Assembly: GCA_029449245.1 (NCBI GenBank)
Contig: JANATF010000004.1
Coordinates: 434,001 to 498,000 of the forward strand
DNA length: 64,000 bases
Direction of reading: 5' to 3'
Source: Mortierella alpina
Lineage: Eukaryota; Mortierellomycota; Mortierellomycetes; Mortierellales; Mortierellaceae
Part shown: positions 35,448 through 45,572 of the stretch, piece by piece
Layout of the letters: every line of letters begins with the position of its first letter
How positions within the stretch are numbered: the stretch's first letter is position 1
Position numbers and translations under genes: made by a program
Notes under the pieces: generated by a model
Database searches by the model: none
Told to the model about the DNA's origin: nothing
Seen by the model: the letters and a program-made list of their open reading frames with translations, nothing else

Positions 35448-38400
35448 ATGGGGTTCGCCAACTTTGGCGAGTTTCGGAAGAGGCAGAATCTGACGGGGGA
35501 AAAAGTCACCGCCGTGGACGTTGCCGAGCTGCACGTCCATGTAGACTTTGGTTACTATTTCTTCAGGGTACGCAAAAAACTTCACCAGAAAGACCTCAGA
35601 CTGGCCCGAAGAGCTCTTGCCCAGGAACTGCAATCCGGTCATTACAGCACCGTGCGCTACGCGACGTCAGACTTCCAGTTTGTTTGCACACCTCCAGACC
35701 AGCCATTCAGCACTGGCGTGGAATTTATGGTCGACTTCGACTTGAAGCGGCTCGGCGTTGATCCAGCAACTGCCGTCATTCACATGGATGGACCCCGCAC
35801 AGCCCAAAAGATTAGGGCGAGGACTGAGCGTAATAGGGTAGCCAGTCGAAAGCGACAAGCGGCTCAAGCAATCCTCGATAGGGCTGTAACCTGCGCAAAC
35901 AACGGACAGCGCTGTAAAACTCAAGGCTTTTACAAATTGTTGGAGGAGATCCGCGATATGACAGCCTTGGAGAAGGAGTCTATCAGGGACCGTCTGATCG
36001 CACTCGGTTGGAACGTGCACGTCTGCACCGGGGAAGCAGATGTGTGCATCGCGAGGAACGCCGAGGCTAGCAATGACCTCAACTTTGCCACCTTGACACG
36101 AGATAGCGATCTCCTTATGCATCGGCCTGTCACCAAGGTGCTGATGCCGGCGAAAGGCGGCCTCGAGCTGATCAGCCGCGAAGACGTACTGAGGGCCTTT
36201 CAGATGGACGAGGACCAACTGCAGCTCCTTGCAGTTGTGTCGACCTCCGACTACTGCAAGTCTGTCCCCCGCTACGGACTTGTCAAGAACCACAGGGCCA
36301 TCAAAAGGTTGCGATGCCCCCCTGGCAGACCTGCCCGTCTGCAGCACCTGCTACGGCAATATAAGAGGACTGTCGGGACTACAGACACCTCAAACTCCTG
36401 GTCGATCTTTGTCAATCTGGCAGAAACCCCAGCTGGACCGGAGGTGGCGGCACCTCCGAGACCCAATAGAGAATCGGTGTATAATATGCTCCAGGCAAAG
36501 CGTATTTACATATCCAAGATGCCAAGGTACACTTGATAGATGGCAAGGCTCATAACAGCCACAAGACGTTTTTTTTTTGTTGCTCTTGTTTGGTTTATTG
36601 CTAACCAAATCACTTAATTATCGATTGCTACGTGCTAGGGCTCCACGACCTGCCCAGAGAAAGCTCAGAAGGCGGACGAGCTATGGTGTACAGCCGGTAC
36701 AATGGACCCAGGAAGTGAATAACGCGCCCGTAGCAGTAACTCGGCCCCCAAAACGACAGCTAGACGGCAACAACAACAGGGGCAAGAAGAAGAAGAAGAA
36801 GGAAGACGACGACGACGACGACACGGTGCCGAGGTTCAGAATCTCATCCAGGGCAGCCAGGAATCGTGAATACGGCATGGGAGGTACCGTATAACACAAG
36901 GGGCTGGCTGTAACATGGACTATTGAACCTTTCAAGCGAGCAATCATATCTAACACATCCCATCAATCCACTGCAACTGATAGGCCCATCCTCTGCCGTG
37001 CCTTCAGTCGGCTCCAGCACAGGCCATGTGCTGCAGCAGGCCGCCCAAGGGGTTGTACAAGGCCAGCAAGATGAAGTCGCTGACGAGATGACAGCTACTC
37101 GGGAGGAAGCAATGGCTATTCTGGAGGCAATGGCTTCCAAGCCGGACGACACAGCTGTGACCACGGGAGTCGCGCAGCCATCTGCGGTGGCGACAAGTCT
37201 CCCTCAGGACAGTGAGCAGGAGACTAGATCTGCAACCCACTGGTTTGAACTGAGTGTGCACCACGCGATGGCGACGCTGGAGCTTGGATCATTGGAACAC
37301 CTCTTACGACAAAACTTGGGGCCCAAAATCGTTGCCAAATCAGTAGAGCTCCAGGGAAATCTGCACCGTGCACTGAGACGATATGGTATGGCGATAACGT
37401 GGCGCTACCTTTACCAGACTGGGATCCTCGAAGGCCCCAGGATGTTAGTAGGTGCGCAGAGACTTTTTCAGGAACGCCTGAACAGTTACAACTTGGTGCT
37501 TCAGGACTTTCAGGCGCTCGATAGTGTCGATCCTGTAGCGAAAGCGGAGCTGGAAGCTGCGTATCTTGGAGCCGGAGCAAACCTTGAGACGTTGGACGCC
37601 AACCCGCGGGAGAGAGCTGCAACGGGGGCGTTGTGTCTAGGACACATCCAAAACATTTCTCGTATTGCCCATATCACAGCCGGCTATCTCCAGTCTATCG
37701 TCCACGACATGTCCAGGTGGTACCATTGGATTCATCACGCTCTCTGCTTGTTTGTGGCCTCGATTATCTGGGACGAGTCGCAAAGGACTCAACAACAGAT
37801 GGACCAGGATCAAGAAGATATGAGGGCAATACTGCATCCAACCAGGAGCCGTAACATCGTTCGCTGGACTGGCAACTATTTGAGCGGAATGGACAGCAGC
37901 ATACCCCTGCGTAGAAGCATCCTGGACAGGGAACGCGTTCAGCGGATTGCCATAGCCGCCGCCACGCTGCTTCGAGAATGTTGCCCGCACTTGGTATTGC
38001 CCCCTATCCCCGCAGGTCATAGGGAGATATATGCCGACATGACGTACACGCTCTCGGACGAGTTTGCCGAGTTTTTCACAACCTCCCTCTCAGCGCTACA
38101 AGAAGTGGTAAGCATCATGCCTTGTCTTCGATACCGGTGAAAAAACAAACAATTTGAGGAGGACATTTGCCAGCTCTACAAACAGCAACGTTGTTTAACT
38201 GGATTTGTCTCAACTGCTCTAGACCCAGACTAAAACGGAGGACTTGTCTGGAAACAATGCCATCGCACAATACATGGCGCTGAACACAGCGCGCAGAGAG
38301 GAGGAGCGGTGGTCCTTCTTTTCCCGGCCAGCCTTGGGCGATCGATGGATCAAGTTCTCGAGCAAGGGCCTGCGCGATGCGCTCATGAGCACGGACTGCC

Positions 38401-39816
38401 CTACTAGGTCGGCAATGGCATTGCTCTTTACCGCAGATGAGGATTTGCCCCAAGAGTTGTTTTTCGAACGGACGCGGCACCGCAAAGTGACCATGTCGAT
38501 GAAAGAGTATGGTGCGGATAAGGACGGTCTGTATACGAACCTGAAACGTCAGTGGAGTGAGAGGAACCAACAGAAGGCTGCAAACCAAGCTGTCGAGACA
38601 GGTGAGAGAGACGTGAAGAAAATGGGGTAAATGTTTGGCTTAGAGGATGCCTTCTACGAGTGAGACTGACTCTAATATTTTTTTTATAACATCGCCTTTG
38701 CCAGGTCCTCGTAAGCAAAAGGCACGCAGACCAAAATGTTACAAAGTGACTAGCGGCGCCATCACGACCAACGGCCTCGTTGTGCAAGGTTTGGTCTTTG
38801 ACACCTCTCAGCGAAAGCCAGGCCCACTCAAGGCTGGCAGCTCGCCGTTGATTGGGGTTCCTCTTCTTGGAGGGAAAAAAAGCCTCGACGCCAACGTCCA
38901 AGCGCACCTCGATGCGCACCAGGGCACCTTACATGTGGCGGGGTTGGATCCCGGTGAAGTCATCACATGTGCCTGCACCACGCTGCCTCCCAATCCACAA
39001 GTCAAGACGGCGAGGAACAGCCTCGTCTCCCGTGCATCCTTGTATCAAGCTACCAACAACTTCAATCGCAAACTGCAGGCACGCAAGGCTGAAAAGACCA
39101 TCCTCAATAACGTGGCATATCCTTCTATCAACGAGATTGAAGCGCTCACCCCTCGCCGAGGAAAGATTGGAGTGGAGCCACTGCAGCAATACATCAGATG
39201 GTACTCTGCTTTTGAGCGTATGCTAAACTCCCTTTACTGCTGCCTCTGGTACAAGCGCAGACAATGGGAGCGCACCAAGCAAGACAGAGGAGACTACGAG
39301 CGAGCCTTTGACGCCATATTGCGCTCCGCAAGTGCAACAGGACCCGGAAGTGCCACAGCCCGAGTGCCAGCCATGCAAGTGGACCCCAACACTGGATACA
39401 GCATGAATCTAGCGATCGTGATCGGCAATGGCGAGTTTGCTTCTGGAATTGGCCGATCATCGCGACACAGGACCCTGATAGCGTTTATAGTGAAGAAGGT
39501 GAGGCAGCTTCACCAGATGATGGGGGATGTGTGGCAGTGTCAACGTCTCAGAGCTAACTCGAGTTATCGTTTTGAATGTGCTGTATAGGCTCGTGGACTG
39601 GGCATACTCGTCTTCCAGGTGAACGAGGCGTACACGAGCAGCCGTTGCCCGAGGGATCACAGCCCCCTGATAAAATACGCCAGGAGCGTTGAGTGTTGCA
39701 CCTGCAGCATCTTGATCCACAGGGACAGCGCAGGCGCCCATAACATCGCGTACATTGGACGCGAGCATATCCAAGACCGGGGCCGACCCTCCGCCTTCCA
39801 AAAACCAGCGGTGTAA
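35448..39816 (+). CDS. XPG/FEN1-like nuclease fused to Fanzor (eukaryotic TnpB-like) RuvC nuclease
   Basis: Six exons (35448-36526, 36639-36883, 36984-38107, 38223-38601, 38705-39498, 39589-39816) join in frame to 1282 residues. N-terminal XPG part: starts MGFANFGEF as in FEN1/XPG, AVDVAE (D24), VIHMDGP (D114), TGEADVCIAR (E196, D198), TRDSDLL (D219, D221) and STSDYCKSVPRYG (D268), so every acidic metal ligand is present. A Lys6-Glu-Asp6 linker lies near residue 415. Residues 442-940 are helical and unassigned. C-terminal Fanzor part: GLDPGE (D1024, RuvC-I), VIGNGEF (E1186, RuvC-II candidate), VNEAYTSSRCP, CCTC, then HRDSAGAHNI (D1253, RuvC-III). The first zinc pair is CPRDH rather than CPxC. 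Fanzors are RNA-guided DNA nucleases. The start at 35448 is chosen because XPG proteins begin MG at this point. Confidence 0.85.
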
Positions 39817-39905
39817 TGCGGTAGACTCTTACTGTCTCGGCAGTAACCGTCTGCAGACGCACCGTACAACTTGTTGTTTGTCGCAACAGTAAGTCATGTG
39901 ATATT
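39817..39905 (+). ncRNA. Candidate Fanzor guide-RNA (omega-RNA-like) locus
   Basis: Directly after the Fanzor stop codon there is a cluster of inverted repeats. TTACTG (39829-39834) pairs with CAGTAA (39841-39846) over a 6-nt loop. CTTACTGT (39828-39835) can instead pair with ACAGTAAG (about 39886-39893). GTCTGCAGAC (39849-39858) is a perfect palindrome. ACAAC/GTTGT forms a further small stem. TnpB and Fanzor guide RNAs commonly overlap or follow the 3' end of the nuclease gene, which is why this is proposed. The boundaries are a guess. Confidence 0.3.
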
Positions 39906-40199
39906 TTGATGACAGAGCGAGCGCTGAGCAAGCACGAGCGAGCCACTCATGCAAAATTCTTTTCGCTCCCACCTCTAGACTAAGCCTGGCTTTCGGAAAA
40001 GCTTCACTTCAATGTCAAGTTCAGGAACGCCGGAAGCCAGCATCAGGATCAGTACACTATACACTTTGGAGCCAATCTTTACAACTCAGTTAGAGACAGC
40101 CTTCAACCAGTTCTACACACGAGGTCAATTAGTCATTCCCTTACTGAGCGCCGATTCCATTAGCTCGAGCTGATCTCAACATCCGGAGCGATAAGCACC
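39906..40199. other. Intergenic region
   Basis: About 290 bp between the structured Fanzor 3' segment and the next gene. GAGCGAGCGCTGAGCAAGCA-type short repeats (39917-39940) are present. No terminal repeat matching the upstream side of the Fanzor gene was seen. Confidence 0.4.
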
Positions 40200-40793
40200 A
40201 TGCGTCCGCTGACACTCCTACAGCGGCAGAGGATCACACTATCTCTATTCTTCACTGTTGCTGTCGGAGCCGTATTTACAGTCGCAGCACCAGCATTCGT
40301 ACCGTGGCAAGTCGTGGATAAGAAGCGCGCTCAGGCGTTGGATCAACAGCGGCGGCAAGGCAAGGATTTTCACGTCATTGCCAATCGGCGGCGATCTGGT
40401 AGTGGCGAGGACAGTGGCGAGCAAGTACCGGAACCTTCGAATACATCACCTTCAGCTGCAACCAGTTCACCCACGATATCCTCTCAGGGACCCATCATAT
40501 CACTTTTGACAGATCATACCAAGCAGCGAGACCCCCCGGTCGCAGGCATCACAGATTCAAATCCCGAGGCGGTATCGCAGGATCCTAGTGACCCATCGGC
40601 GCCGACAAAGAAGCGTAGGCGGAGGCGGAGGAGGAAAATGGTCAATGAGGGCTGGCAAGAGCTGACGGGACGGACAGCAAGGGAGGAGAAAGAGCGACAA
40701 CACGTGCATACCGATACAAACATACATGATGCCCCGGTACCAGGCGAAAATGGCGGGATAGAGATCTCGTGGAAGAACAAAGCGCAGTCGTAG
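40200..40793 (+). CDS. Small membrane-anchored protein with Arg-rich region
   Basis: A single exon of 197 residues starting MRPLTLLQRQRITLSLFF. One hydrophobic segment (SLFFTVAVGAVFTVAAPAFV) near the N-terminus is an uncleaved anchor or a mitochondrial or ER signal. It is followed by basic residues, a Ser/Pro/Thr-rich disordered part, and a run of eight arginines (KKRRRRRRRRKM) near residue 145. The Arg run could be a nuclear or RNA-binding element or simply a topology determinant. I do not recognise the family. ATG context (AGCACCATGC) is reasonable, and the frame has fungal composition. Confidence 0.6.
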   Translation: MRPLTLLQRQRITLSLFFTVAVGAVFTVAAPAFVPWQVVDKKRAQALDQQRRQGKDFHVIANRRRSGSGEDSGEQVPEPSNTSPSAATSSPTISSQGPIISLLTDHTKQRDPPVAGITDSNPEAVSQDPSDPSAPTKKRRRRRRRKMVNEGWQELTGRTAREEKERQHVHTDTNIHDAPVPGENGGIEISWKNKAQS

Positions 40794-42476
40794 AACATCA
40801 TTACCAGCATCTTCATCGTCATCACACAACAGCCCCACCACCCAGCCATTAACACGGAAATAGAACAATTGTATCATCCTGCATCTCAGTTTTTTTCAGT
40901 TTTTTAATACTTCTGGGCTCCTTGGGGCACCATGCATCTGTATCTCTCAGGTCTCTGATCCATTTTGTCGAGATCCACTGGAGTCGGGGTGCTGCAGGTA
41001 TATAGTGTAGAAGTATTTTCGTGGTGCATGGCCCAGAGCAGAGAGCCTCGCACGCAATTTAAGGTTCGGGGTTGGTGGCGTCTTTGGCCGTAGGTCATAT
41101 ATATTCATATCTGCACACGCGTCGTCTAATTGACGTCGCGAAAAATTTCCCCACCCTGCTCTTGTTTTTTTGAGCAGTGCCCTCCGTCTGATGCTGTTGC
41201 GAGGCGAAGGAGAGACATACCTCCCACCTGAGTGAATGCTCTCGTTCTAATTTTTCATTCTTTTTGGAGGAAGGTGATCCAAAGTAATGAAGGGCCGAAG
41301 GGAAAACAGGGTCATATGGTCAACTCAGTTTGCCATGGTGATATACTTGCTCATAGAATGCGCCTGCCCTGAGCTGTGGAAGCAAAACACTGGCAGGGCA
41401 TGGGCGAGGCAAGAGGGCGAAAAGCCTGTAGCAAGCAGGTCTGCAGGCATGGCATGAGCCATTTCACTGTGGTGCTGCTGACCCTTTTTTGTTCGGCAAG
41501 GATAAATAGCCATCAATGTCCTTGCGTTATTAAGTGCTCGAAACAACAGAGATGTTCCATAGATGATGCAGCCAGATTGACGGGCTGCCAAAGGAAGGCC
41601 GTCGTCGGATTGCAGTAATGCCGACGGCCCTGAGATATCAATTCTACACTGAGGGAGCAGAGGAGTCGCAACAAGAGTGAGGACGAGAACGCTATAGAAG
41701 TGGTTTTTTTTTCTTTCTGTATTTGACCAGGCTACTTTTCTGCAGCTCCTTCGATCACTGCCCTTCATTGGATGTTCAGGCGAGAGTGCTCATCTGAAGT
41801 TGAAAAAAAAAAAAACCAAAAGAAAAAAAAAACAATGTCCATCATCTGCACAGTACCCAACAATAGAGACAACCAGCCAGCACCTGCACTGTATATATAT
41901 CCGGCGGTCCATCCGCTCGTTTCGTTCTTCTTCTTCATTTCCTCCTCCATCTCATCGCTTTTTTCGCCGTATCTCTCTCACGTCCACCTCACCGCCATTA
42001 GCCCTATCTCTCTCACGTCCACCCCCTCGCCTGCACTCCGCACAGAGCACATCAGCGGACCTCCATTCTCGTAGCGTCAATCAAGGTACGGCAGTCTGTC
42101 GTACAGCGCCACACCCACACCGATCGCACCTGCCCGTCATGAATGCCGCTCTTTTCATGACTGATTGCATAAACTTGTTCATCAAACACTCCTTTCTTTT
42201 TCTTCGCGCATCGCCTTGAGCTTATGATTTTTCCGCGCGCACCCGTGCAAAGAGATCTTTGTTGCCCTCCCCGCCCCTTGAGCAGACTCTTCACTCGTAT
42301 CCCAATCCCCTCTCACTTTTCTACCTCACTCTCTCTCTCTTTCATCTCTCGTCTCTCTTCTCTCTTCACTCCCGCTCCAGCACACTAACACATCTCAGTC
42401 CTCCTATCTTCCTCGCGCTCTCTAGCTTTTTTTTTAAAAAAAATAGCCTCTCCAGACACCAAATCACCCATCGACC
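40794..42476. other. Intergenic region upstream of carbonic anhydrase
   Basis: About 1.7 kb. A TATA-like CTGTATATATATCC at about 41889 is followed by a long C/T-rich leader (41920-42470) leading to the carbonic anhydrase ATG; GTAAGG-like splice signals inside suggest a 5' UTR intron is possible. Poly-A/T runs at 41800-41832. The frames 41325-41768 (minus) and 42259-42780 (plus) are not supported. Confidence 0.5.
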
Positions 42477-43672
42477 ATGTCCTCCACAACCATCGCCACC
42501 AAGTCAACCTTCGCCGCTGTCGCAAAGGCAGGCCGAGTCCCCGACATCTCCAGCCAGGTCGAGACCCTCCACATCCAGACCTCCCCTTCGACTATCGGTG
42601 CCAAACAAGAAGACAAGGAGAACCGCCGTCTGCAGCACCAGCACGATCTCCTCCACAAGTACAACAGCTCCGACGATGCTGAAGACTTTGACTCTGAAGT
42701 TGACAGCGACGATGCCTGCTGCCCAAGATCCCCTGTCACGCTCGGACCAAGTCCCACCGTCGGCAGCGAGCATGGACTGACAAGGCTTCTCAAGAACAAC
42801 CGTGCCTGGTCCAAGGCTATCCGTGAACGCAACCCCGAATTCTTTGAGAAGGGTTCCAAGGGCCAACACCCCAAGGTCTTTTGGATCGGATGCTCCGACT
42901 CGCGCGTGCCTGAGAACGAACTCTTACAGCTAGGTAAAGAAAAGAAAAAAGGCACAACAGGGCTCGGACCAGTTCTTTAGCTGTGTATTTTTTTTAATTA
43001 GTTAGCTTGCTAAAGCATACCGAAATGCCTTAATGATACAAGCCGTGTGGGGGGACATAGATACCATGTACAGGGTACATGTATCATAGGGCCGTTACCA
43101 GGCATTAGGCGCGTTCTCAACAACGAAAAGAGAAATGGTGTCTAACCAACCTAAATCAATGTTTTTTAGCGCCAGGAGAGGTCTTCACTCACCGTAACAT
43201 CGCCAACGTAGTCGTGAGCACAGACTTGAACTGTTTGTCCGTCCTGCAGTACGCGGTTGAGGTCCTCAAGGTAGAGCACGTCGTTGTCTGTGGCCACTAT
43301 GGTTGCGGCGGTGTCGCTGCAGCCCTTGGAGACCAATCCTATGGCTTGATCGACCACTGGCTCGGCAACATCAAGGAGGTCAAGCGAGAGCATCGCGAGA
43401 GTCTGGACACCATTTTGGATAACGAGGAGAAGTGCCGCGCCCTGGTCGAGATCAACTGCAGGAACTCGGTGCTCACCGTCGCCAGATCGCCCATCATGAG
43501 AGCTGCCTGGGAGAATGGACAAAGTGTGGAGATCATCGGTATGGTCTATGATATCCAGAATGGACTGCTGTCAGAACTTGGATACCACGTCAAGAACCCC
43601 CAGGACCTTGAGCATCATCTCAAAATGGACACCAAGACCCTATTTGCGGCTCGCGAGGAGATTGCCTTTTGA
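42477..43672 (+). CDS. Beta-carbonic anhydrase
   Basis: Two exons (42477-42933, 43170-43672) give 319 residues. The enzyme interconverts CO2 and bicarbonate and in fungi feeds CO2 sensing and carboxylation. Zinc ligands and the active-site pair are present: CSDSR (C139, D141, R143), then HYGC (H195, C198), within VVVCGHYGCGG. Other family segments are FTHRNIANVV, LQYAVEVLKVEHV and GMVYDIQNGLL. The first 110 residues are an acidic/Ser-rich extension not found in bacterial enzymes. It has no strong mitochondrial presequence, so the location is uncertain. The intron is phase 1 and 236 nt, longer than most here. Confidence 0.96.
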
Positions 43673-44203
43673 GCTATGGAAGAACTTGAGTTAGGCGCAT
43701 GTAAAAGAGCCTTACCCCTACTTGTGCTCTAGAGTCTATACAACCCATTATCTGTAAATAACGTCGTAAACCTTCACTGAGAGAATCCTCGTGCGCTGTG
43801 CGAGATGTATCCATTGCATAGCAGCAGTGCTGCTCCTACATGTACACAGACTCGTTTAAGTGCCACGATCGTTTTTCAGTGCTGGTTAGATATTGGGGCC
43901 GACCAAAGACCCCATTTTTTTTGGAGGAATGCTTTGCACAATTGTGCGCTCATCGCGACAGCTCTGACCGGTGTGGCATCATACGTCCCTCAAATCAGTG
44001 CTCATCCTCTCCACCCTGCCCCTTTTTTCTTTCCTTGCACATCACTTCTCAATCCTCTCCTGGAGGCTGGAGGCTGGAGGCTGGAGGGGGAAAAGAAAAG
44101 TTTGTATTTACAACGAGTAGGGGGGGGGGGGGGAAGTTGATACGAAAAAGAGTATTTCTCACATCATTGATTTTTGCTTGTTGGCCAGCCATGTCCTAAG
44201 CTC
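43673..44203. other. Convergent intergenic region
   Basis: 531 bp between two 3' ends. A GGCTGGAG tandem (four copies near 44063-44088) and a G13 run (about 44120-44132) are the only notable features. The small frames are not supported. Confidence 0.5.
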
Positions 44204-45073
44204 TTAATATCCCAAGGCTTCGTTGACAATGACCACGGTGATTCTTCCCTTGTTGAACGGGCTCGCCTGACGGATGACCTCGTAGTGGGTGACGGCGGAG
44301 GCGGGCAATCCATATGCGATCCTCACACGGGCGCTTTCCAACGGCAACGCAAACTCACTCTGACGGATCCAAGCCTCCTTCTCGTCCCTGACAATCTTGT
44401 TCGAACCCGCCACGACAATGACGTTGCCTGCACCAAAGGCAACGCCTCCGACCTTGGAACCGGACAAGTCACCATGAGCCAAATGGCCCGTCTCCGTGAT
44501 GGCAGCGACCGAGGTCAGGTAATAATCGACCGTGGAACCAATGGTACGACGGAGCTCGGCTTGCTTCGCCTGGTCCTTCTCGGCCAGAATGGTACCATGG
44601 ACGTTCTTCCAGGGTGTCTGGCCCTTGATATAGGTGATGAAGCCAATCTCTTCCAAGGTGGTGCTGTGTGCATTGTTGATGGACGCGTTCTGTGGTGCAG
44701 AGAGAGAGAGCAACGATTTTTGTGTTAGCCAAACACTCTTTCAATTTTTTTTTTCTCACGAAAATTCTGAACGCGACCAAACTAGCTTCATGGGTGGGTG
44801 GGCATACGCTGAGTAGGCAAAAAACCAAAAGAAAAAACAACAAAGGTGACGTACCTCGGGGATCAGTCTCTTGACGATCTCAAAGGCATCGAGACGGGTG
44901 TTGACGATATGGACGTTGAAGCCGTTAGCCTCGAGACCAGCCTTGGCAGCATTCACACGGTCGGCCGACGCCGCCCTGCCGTAGTGGGACGACGACAAGG
45001 ATGTGACCTGATGGTCGGTCTTGGTGAGTTCGAGGAAGGTCTCAGCGAGGTTGGTGTTCTGAGGGACTGCCAT
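44204..45073 (-). CDS. LUD-domain protein (LutC/YkgG-like)
   Basis: Two exons (45073-44855, 44689-44204) give 234 residues, the normal length of a stand-alone LUD domain. In bacteria LutC is part of the L-lactate oxidation complex LutABC; fungal homologues have no assigned role. Supporting segments are the N-terminal GLEANGFNVHIVNTRLDAFE, TSVAAITETGHLAHGDLSG, VGGVAFGAGNVIVVAGSNKI V and the closing IAYGLPASAVTHYEVIRQAS. The AGSNKIV block is the most diagnostic. No Fe-S or membrane motif is present, and no LutA/LutB partner is encoded nearby. The ATG at 45073 starts MAVPQNTNLAETFLEL; the upstream extension is leader sequence. Confidence 0.82.
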
Positions 45074-45572
45074 GATGATGATGTTTGGGGTAGAATAGGC
45101 TGAAAGAAGTGAAGGCGTGTGTTGCTGTAAAAGTTGCGGATGGTGAAAGATATGAAAGAAGGAGGAGCGAGACCTTGCCCGAAACCTTTTCTTATATCCA
45201 TTTCGCCCACGCAAAGCCACGCACGAACAGCCACACACAATTTGTCACCTCGAAGGCTCGTTAGACACCGGACCACGCCATATAGCCAACCCCTCGTCCA
45301 CGCTGGATTATCCAATCTGTGCCTTATCGGCATTCTCGGAAGAATCAACGAGCCAGTGGCCCAGACCATCAATGAAGACAAATCTAGAAACGTCATAGAC
45401 TGTTCTTGAAGTGTGGATCTTTAATGGGAGGATGATGAGTATGATGAGAGGCGAGAGAAGGTGGGGCGTTCGTTTGATACTCCTGTGTCGCGCGAGGTTG
45501 AGGAGAGATCATTAGATATCTATATGTAGGTTAGAGAAAAACGAGGACAGGGACACGCTCAAGGTGCTAGCC
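45074..45572. promoter_or_regulatory. LUD gene upstream region and E2 gene 3' region
   Basis: 499 bp. It holds the promoter of the minus-strand LUD gene and the 3' end of the E2 gene. Nothing specific was recognised. Confidence 0.4.

Noticed and set aside
32500-40200. Transposon boundaries around the Fanzor gene
   Set aside because: I looked for terminal inverted repeats and target duplications on both sides and found only short local hairpins. A systematic search for flanking repeats would be needed to decide.
42259-42780. Alternative plus-strand frame overlapping the carbonic anhydrase start
   Set aside because: It runs through the leader and out of frame with the conserved enzyme sequence.
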